Origin: Bacteroidales bacterium
GTDB taxonomy: Bacteria; Bacteroidota; Bacteroidia; Bacteroidales; JAFGHD01
Length of the DNA: 37,818 nt
Assembly: GCA_016939365.1 (NCBI GenBank)
Contig: JAFGHD010000043.1
Span: 1-37,818 of the forward strand
Direction: 5' to 3'
In this document: positions 34,298 through 37,818 of the stretch, one piece after another
Numbering within the stretch: the first letter of the stretch is position 1
How the letters are laid out: each line of letters starts with the position of its first letter
Made by a program: the position numbers and the translations under genes
Notes under the pieces: generated by a model
What the model saw: only the letters and a program-made list of their open reading frames with translations
Told to the model about the DNA's origin: nothing
Database searches by the model: none

Positions 34298-35260
34298 ATG
34301 AAGAACATACTGGTGATCGGTTCGGTGGGCCAGATCGGCTCGGAACTGACAATGGAATTGCGAAAAAGATACGGCAACGACCATGTAGTGGCCGGATACC
34401 GGAAGACAGAGCCCTCGGAGGAGCTGGCCGGCAGCGGCCCGCTGGAAAGGGTGGATGCCACCGACGTGGCACGGTTGCATGAGGTGGTGAAGAAATACCG
34501 GATCGATACCATTTATAACCTGGCTGCGCTGCTGTCCGCTGTAGCTGAGGCAAAGCCCCAGGCTGCCTGGGAAGTAGGGGTGAACGGTGTGTTCAATATC
34601 CTAGAAGTGGCGCGTGAACATGGCTGTTCCGTCTTTTTCCCGAGCTCCATCGGCGCCTTCGGCCCCACCACACCTCTGGACAATACACCGCAGGATACCA
34701 TCCAGAGGCCCAATACCATGTACGGAGTTACCAAGGTGGCAGGCGAACTGCTGAGCGATTATTACCACAAACGGTTCGGAGTGGATACCCGCGGTCTCCG
34801 CTATCCGGGTATCATCTCATATGTCACCCTTCCCGGCGGCGGAACCACCGATTATGCAGTGGAGATTTTCTATGAAGCCATCAGGCACAGGAAGTTCACC
34901 TGCCCGTTGCCCCCCGGCACCTTCCTCGATATGATGTATATGCCTGATGCCCTCGATGCGGCCATCGACCTGATGGAGGCTGACCCCTCTAAGCTGAAGC
35001 ATCGCAATGCCTTTAATGTAACCGCTATGAGCTTTGACCCCGAGATCATCGCGGCTGAGATCAGGAAGCATATCCCAGGGTTCGTTATGAATTACCAGGT
35101 GGATCCGTTGAAGAAAGCCATTGCCGATACCTGGCCGAACAAGATGGATGACATCTGCGCCCGGGAGGAATGGGGCTGGAATCCGAAATACGGGCTGGAA
35201 GAGATGACCCGCGATATGATGGAGAAGATCAGCGCCAAGCTGGGGATCAGCTATAAATAA
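34298..35260 (+). CDS. tdh: L-threonine 3-dehydrogenase, epimerase (extended SDR) type
   Basis: A 320-residue NAD-dependent enzyme that oxidises L-threonine to 2-amino-3-ketobutyrate, the Kbl substrate. It is the short-chain type known from Bacteroidota, trypanosomes and mammals, not the zinc alcohol-dehydrogenase type of E. coli. The Rossmann GSVGQIGSEL is at the N-terminus, YGVTKVAGE carries YxxxK, and GLRYPGIISYVTLPGGGT plus TDYAVEIFYEAI is the family-specific active-site region. The gene diverges from kbl, and the two together make the complete pathway from threonine to glycine plus acetyl-CoA. A terminator follows. Confidence 0.93.
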   Translation: MKNILVIGSVGQIGSELTMELRKRYGNDHVVAGYRKTEPSEELAGSGPLERVDATDVARLHEVVKKYRIDTIYNLAALLSAVAEAKPQAAWEVGVNGVFNILEVAREHGCSVFFPSSIGAFGPTTPLDNTPQDTIQRPNTMYGVTKVAGELLSDYYHKRFGVDTRGLRYPGIISYVTLPGGGTTDYAVEIFYEAIRHRKFTCPLPPGTFLDMMYMPDALDAAIDLMEADPSKLKHRNAFNVTAMSFDPEIIAAEIRKHIPGFVMNYQVDPLKKAIADTWPNKMDDICAREEWGWNPKYGLEEMTRDMMEKISAKLGISYK

Positions 35261-35302
35261 CATTTCGGAAGGCTGCTTCCCCGGACACACCCACCCGCGA
35301 TG

Positions 35303-35350
35303 AATGATCCCGTAAAATTGCATTCTGCGTGCAGATTTTCGGGATCATTT
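35303..35350. terminator. Bidirectional hairpin terminator between tdh and the BI-1-like gene
   Basis: AATGATCCCG (35303-35312) pairs perfectly with CGGGATCATT (35340-35349). Inside it AAA pairs with TTT, and TGCA (35319-35322) can pair with TGCA (35330-35333). TTTATTTTC follows on the plus strand. It lies between two convergent genes and could serve both. Confidence 0.75.
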
Positions 35351-35404
35351 ATTTTCTGAAATTGGATTTCATGTGTGGTCGCCCCGGTTCCTGCCCACCC
35401 TGGA

Positions 35405-36130
35405 TTATTTGCGGTCACCCAGGAACCGTAGCAGGAAGAGGAAGAGGTTGATGAAGTCGAGATAGAGCGAGAGGGCGCCCATCAGGGCCAGTTTTCTGCT
35501 GCTTTCCGAACCGTATTCGATTCCGGCTCCGATCCTCTTGAGACGCTGTACATCCCAGGCTGTCAGCCCTGTAAAAACCAGAACTCCTATAAAGCTGATG
35601 ATATAGTCGAACGTGCCGCTTTTAAGGAATATATTCACTACACTGGCGATGATGATGCCGATCAGCCCCATGAACATAATGGATCCGAAGCGGGAGAGAT
35701 CCGTTTTTGTGGTGTAACCGGCGAAGGCCATGATGCCGAACATCCCTGCGGTAACGGCAAAGGTCTTGAATATGGAGGCGGAGGTATATACCAGCAGGAT
35801 GAAACTCAGGCTCATTCCCATCAGCACCGAATAGACCCCGAACAGCAATGCCAGGAATGTCGCCGGAATTTTTTGGAATCCCAATGACATCAGCAGGACA
35901 AACCCGATGGGTGACAGAGTGACTACCCAGCCCAGGGTCGTGAGTCCGGTCGGGCCGACCAGCATGCCGATCAGTTCCTCGCGGGATGCGAAATAATAAG
36001 CGGTCACTGCTGTCAGTGCCATGGCCAGACCCATCCAGGCAAACACGTTCGCCATGAAGCTGCGTGCCATCGTGCCTGTAAACCGTTCAGCCTGTGCGGG
36101 CTGAGAGATACCTCTTCCTGAAAGCATCAT
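35405..36130 (-). CDS. Bax inhibitor-1 / YccA family membrane protein
   Basis: A 241-residue inner-membrane protein with seven predicted helices and a C-terminal acidic SLYLDFINLFLFLLRFLG motif, which is diagnostic of the BI-1 (TMBIM/YccA) family. The conserved TGLTAWDVQRLK lies between the last helices. Members include E. coli YccA (a modulator of FtsH proteolysis) and a pH-sensitive calcium leak (BsYetJ); the role here is not known. ATG codons at 36130 and 36127 are both usable. It follows folE in the same direction after 71 nt, with no strong terminator between them. Confidence 0.88.
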   Translation of the reverse strand: MMLSGRGISQPAQAERFTGTMARSFMANVFAWMGLAMALTAVTAYYFASREELIGMLVGPTGLTTLGWVVTLSPIGFVLLMSLGFQKIPATFLALLFGVYSVLMGMSLSFILLVYTSASIFKTFAVTAGMFGIMAFAGYTTKTDLSRFGSIMFMGLIGIIIASVVNIFLKSGTFDYIISFIGVLVFTGLTAWDVQRLKRIGAGIEYGSESSRKLALMGALSLYLDFINLFLFLLRFLGDRK

Positions 36131-36201
36131 TTATTGAAAGTTTGTTTAAAGGTCATCAAAAAGAGTGCCCGGCAGCGAAGGACTGACAAAACCGCATGGG
36201 A

Positions 36202-36840
36202 TCAGTGCAGTTTCTGACCGATCAGGTGAATGAACTCCTCCCGTGTTTCGACGCGCTGAAAAGCCCCTGTGAAGTCAGATGTGGTGGTAACAGAGTTCTG
36301 TTTCTGTACCCCTCTCATCATCATGCACAAATGCTGGGCTTCGATGACCACGGCCACTCCCAGCGGTTTGAGGGTGTTCTGGATGCAGTCCTTGATCTGG
36401 GTGGTCAGACGTTCCTGAACCTGCAACCGGCGTGAGAACGCATCCACAACCCGTGCAATCTTGCTCAGCCCGGTGATGTAGCCGTTCGGAATATAGGCCA
36501 CATGTGCCTTGCCGATGAACGGGATCATGTGATGCTCGCACATGCTGTAGATCTCAATGTTTTTCACAAGGACCATCTCGCGGTAGTCCTCCTTGAACAT
36601 GGCAGATCGCAGAATCTCTTCGGGATTTAGCAGGTATCCGTGGGTGAGGAACTGTATGGATTTGGCCACCCGCTCCGGTGTCTTTAAAAGCCCCTCCCGG
36701 GACGGATTTTCACCGATCAGTTTCAGTATCTCGGTGTAATGCCAGGCAAGCTTCTCCACGTTCTCGCAGTTGTAAAGATCGATCTTCTCGTAGCCCTCTG
36801 AACGGGCCTCTTCCAGTAATTGCTTCTTATCTTTTTTCAT
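36202..36840 (-). CDS. folE: GTP cyclohydrolase I
   Basis: A 212-residue enzyme converting GTP to 7,8-dihydroneopterin triphosphate, first step to folate, tetrahydropterins and queuosine. Zinc ligands are Cys101 and His104 (SMCEHHMIP) and Cys172 (HLCMMMRG). Signature sequences [23 protein letters not shown] and [14 protein letters not shown] are intact. The start is followed by a basic leader, [15 protein letters not shown]. It lies 9 nt after the PTPS/QueD-family gene, so the two form an operon. Confidence 0.97.
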   Translation of the reverse strand: MKKDKKQLLEEARSEGYEKIDLYNCENVEKLAWHYTEILKLIGENPSREGLLKTPERVAKSIQFLTHGYLLNPEEILRSAMFKEDYREMVLVKNIEIYSMCEHHMIPFIGKAHVAYIPNGYITGLSKIARVVDAFSRRLQVQERLTTQIKDCIQNTLKPLGVAVVIEAQHLCMMMRGVQKQNSVTTTSDFTGAFQRVETREEFIHLIGQKLH

Positions 36841-36849
36841 AACGGACGA

Positions 36850-37269
36850 TTATGAGTTGTATCCATAAAATTCAACGGAGTTGTTTTCAGTCTCCACCAG
36901 CCTGACGCAATGGAGCTCGGCTCCCAGTTTCCGGACCCCTTCCGCAAGCTCATCCCAGATGGCCGCAGCGATATTTTCGCTGGATACCAGCCGTCCTTTC
37001 ATGAAATCAACTTCCAGGTTCAGGTTGCGGTGATCCACCTTTTCGATCACACGCTCCCGGATCAGAAGGCTGAGATCTTTCAGGTTGAGCAGGAAACCTG
37101 TTTCAGGGTCGATCTCTCCTTTGACGGTCACGAATAATTCATAATTATGACCATGCCACTTGGGATTGGAACACTTTCCGAACACCTCCAGGTTCTGCTC
37201 ATCGCTCCATTCCTCCCGGAACAAGCGGTGAGCGGCATTGAACCGCTCCCTGCGCGTTATGTGTATCAT
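36850..37269 (-). CDS. 6-pyruvoyltetrahydropterin / 6-carboxytetrahydropterin synthase (QueD) family protein
   Basis: A 139-residue T-fold enzyme acting on the FolE product. Zinc ligands are His14 (NAAHRL), His39 and His41 (WHGHN); the catalytic Cys33 lies in GKCSNPKWHGH. The Cys is separated from HGH by five residues (CxxxxxHGH). From memory of the COG0720 subfamilies, this is the spacing of true 6-pyruvoyltetrahydropterin synthases, whereas QueD has CxxxHGH. Product assignment (biopterin-type, folate shunt or queuosine precursor) is therefore open. The ATG at 37269 is preferred to a GTG one codon upstream. It forms an operon with folE. Confidence 0.9.
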   Translation of the reverse strand: MIHITRRERFNAAHRLFREEWSDEQNLEVFGKCSNPKWHGHNYELFVTVKGEIDPETGFLLNLKDLSLLIRERVIEKVDHRNLNLEVDFMKGRLVSSENIAAAIWDELAEGVRKLGAELHCVRLVETENNSVEFYGYNS

Positions 37270-37305
37270 CACAGATGAAATTTAAAGGGCGTCCGTCACC
37301 AGCTC

Positions 37306-37319
37306 ATTGTGTAAAGATA
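37306..37319 (-). promoter_or_regulatory. Promoter-like TATCTTTACACAAT of the PTPS-folE operon
   Basis: The minus-strand 14-mer TATCTTTACACAAT (37319-37306) ends 36 nt before the ATG and is identical to the motif upstream of recJ. TATCTTTA differs from the -7 consensus at its last base only. Confidence 0.4.
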
Positions 37320-37329
37320 GTATTTTGCC

Positions 37330-37361
37330 AAAAGAAAATCCTCCACAGAGGGAGGATTTTC
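37330..37361 (-). terminator. Intrinsic terminator of the right-edge T9SS cargo gene
   Basis: GAAAATCCTCC (37334-37344) and GGAGGATTTTC (37351-37361) form a perfect 11-bp stem with a 6-nt loop. On the minus strand the stem ends in TTTTC followed by TTTTGG. It lies 28 nt past the cargo gene's stop. Confidence 0.8.
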
Positions 37362-37389
37362 AAAAGAGCAGTGGATTGAGCCTAACCAA

Positions 37390-37818
37390 TTAATTCACTA
37401 CCTGAATCTTACGGGTTTCGGCGACCTCTCCTGAACGGATGGTCACAAAATATATCCCTCCCTTCCATTCGCTGACATTCAAACGGTAGATGTGGTCAAT
37501 GGCGTTCATTCTGCCCAGCTGAGCACCGGAGATTTTACTCCCCAGCATATCGTAGATTTCGATCGTAATATCTGAGGCCAGGTTTAGGCCATATTGGATG
37601 TTGAGCACCTCTGAGGTAGGGTTGGGGTAAATCGTGATGGATTCTACCACAAAGGGGCTCTCTGTCGTGCCGGAGGTATTGGTCAGTGCTACTAGGCTGC
37701 CGCCTGCCGGCAGGGCAACCCACAGACCGAAGGCAGGACCGTTGCTGTTGTTCTCAGGAGCCAGGAAGCCGGAGGCCACCACGGCCAGAGCCGCATCCTG
37801 AAGTCCCAGAGTGGCCAG
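37390..37818 (-). CDS. T9SS C-terminal sorting domain protein (partial, N-terminus outside the window)
   Basis: Only the C-terminal 142 codons are present; the frame stays open to the right edge (the first residues read LATLGLQDAALAV), so the gene continues beyond the window. The last ~85 residues are a T9SS type A domain with ITIYPNPTSEVLNIQY, IYDMLGSKI and WKGGIYFVTIRSGEVAETRKIQV. The preceding residues (GLWVALPAGGSLVALTNTSG) have no recognised domain, so the protein's function is unknown. It has its own terminator. Confidence 0.88.
   Translation of the reverse strand: MATLGLQDAALAVVASGFLAPENNSNGPAFGLWVALPAGGSLVALTNTSGTTESPFVVESITIYPNPTSEVLNIQYGLNLASDITIEIYDMLGSKISGAQLGRMNAIDHIYRLNVSEWKGGIYFVTIRSGEVAETRKIQVVN

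Overview
This window comes from a Bacteroidota chromosome of moderate GC content, most likely an environmental member of the Bacteroidales or a related order (the rank is inferred). Three observations support this. At least six proteins end in, or consist of, type IX secretion (T9SS) C-terminal sorting domains with the YPNP...PGxY signature. Promoter-like TAnnTTTG (-7) elements, the form used by Bacteroidota sigma factor, precede many starts, and Shine-Dalgarno sequences are mostly absent. The purH-mreB-mreC-mreD order and the epimerase-type threonine dehydrogenase are also typical of the phylum. No tRNA, rRNA, CRISPR array, transposase or phage gene was found.

Layout. Positions 1-6.9 kb: an ArnT/PMT-like membrane glycosyltransferase on the minus strand, a divergent secreted Asp-box propeller, an endonuclease/exonuclease/phosphatase-fold protein, and a GH3 acyl-acid amido synthetase followed after 12 nt by a LysE-type exporter. 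6.9-10.1 kb: recJ and a MacB/FtsX-type permease (minus strand). 10.3-14.2 kb: purH-mreB-mreC-mreD. 14.3-27.6 kb: a secreted-protein island. It holds a PQQ-type propeller with a PKD domain, an M14 zinc carboxypeptidase, and two tandem gingipain-like C25 cysteine peptidases, all with T9SS sorting domains, and it ends in a strong terminator. 27.6-37.8 kb: housekeeping and metabolic genes. These are an SDR epimerase, an outer-membrane beta-barrel protein, tyrS, cysS, the divergent kbl/tdh threonine-catabolic pair, a Bax-inhibitor-1-like protein, and folE with a PTPS/QueD-family gene. The right edge cuts another T9SS cargo gene.

How the genes work together. The M14 and C25 proteins probably form an extracellular or cell-surface protein-degradation set. 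Amino-acid catabolism (tdh/kbl: threonine to glycine plus acetyl-CoA) lies nearby but is not transcriptionally linked. The M14 protein and the first C25 protein share a two-part C-terminal cassette: a CARDB-like strand-rich domain followed by a roughly 205-residue alpha/beta module. The second C25 protein instead carries four repeats of about 85-88 residues. This module exchange between unrelated peptidase families is the most unusual feature of the window. The GH3-LysE pair, which could make and export an acyl-amino-acid conjugate, is the second candidate for an undescribed function. T9SS machinery genes (porV, sprA, gldKLMN) are not visible here.
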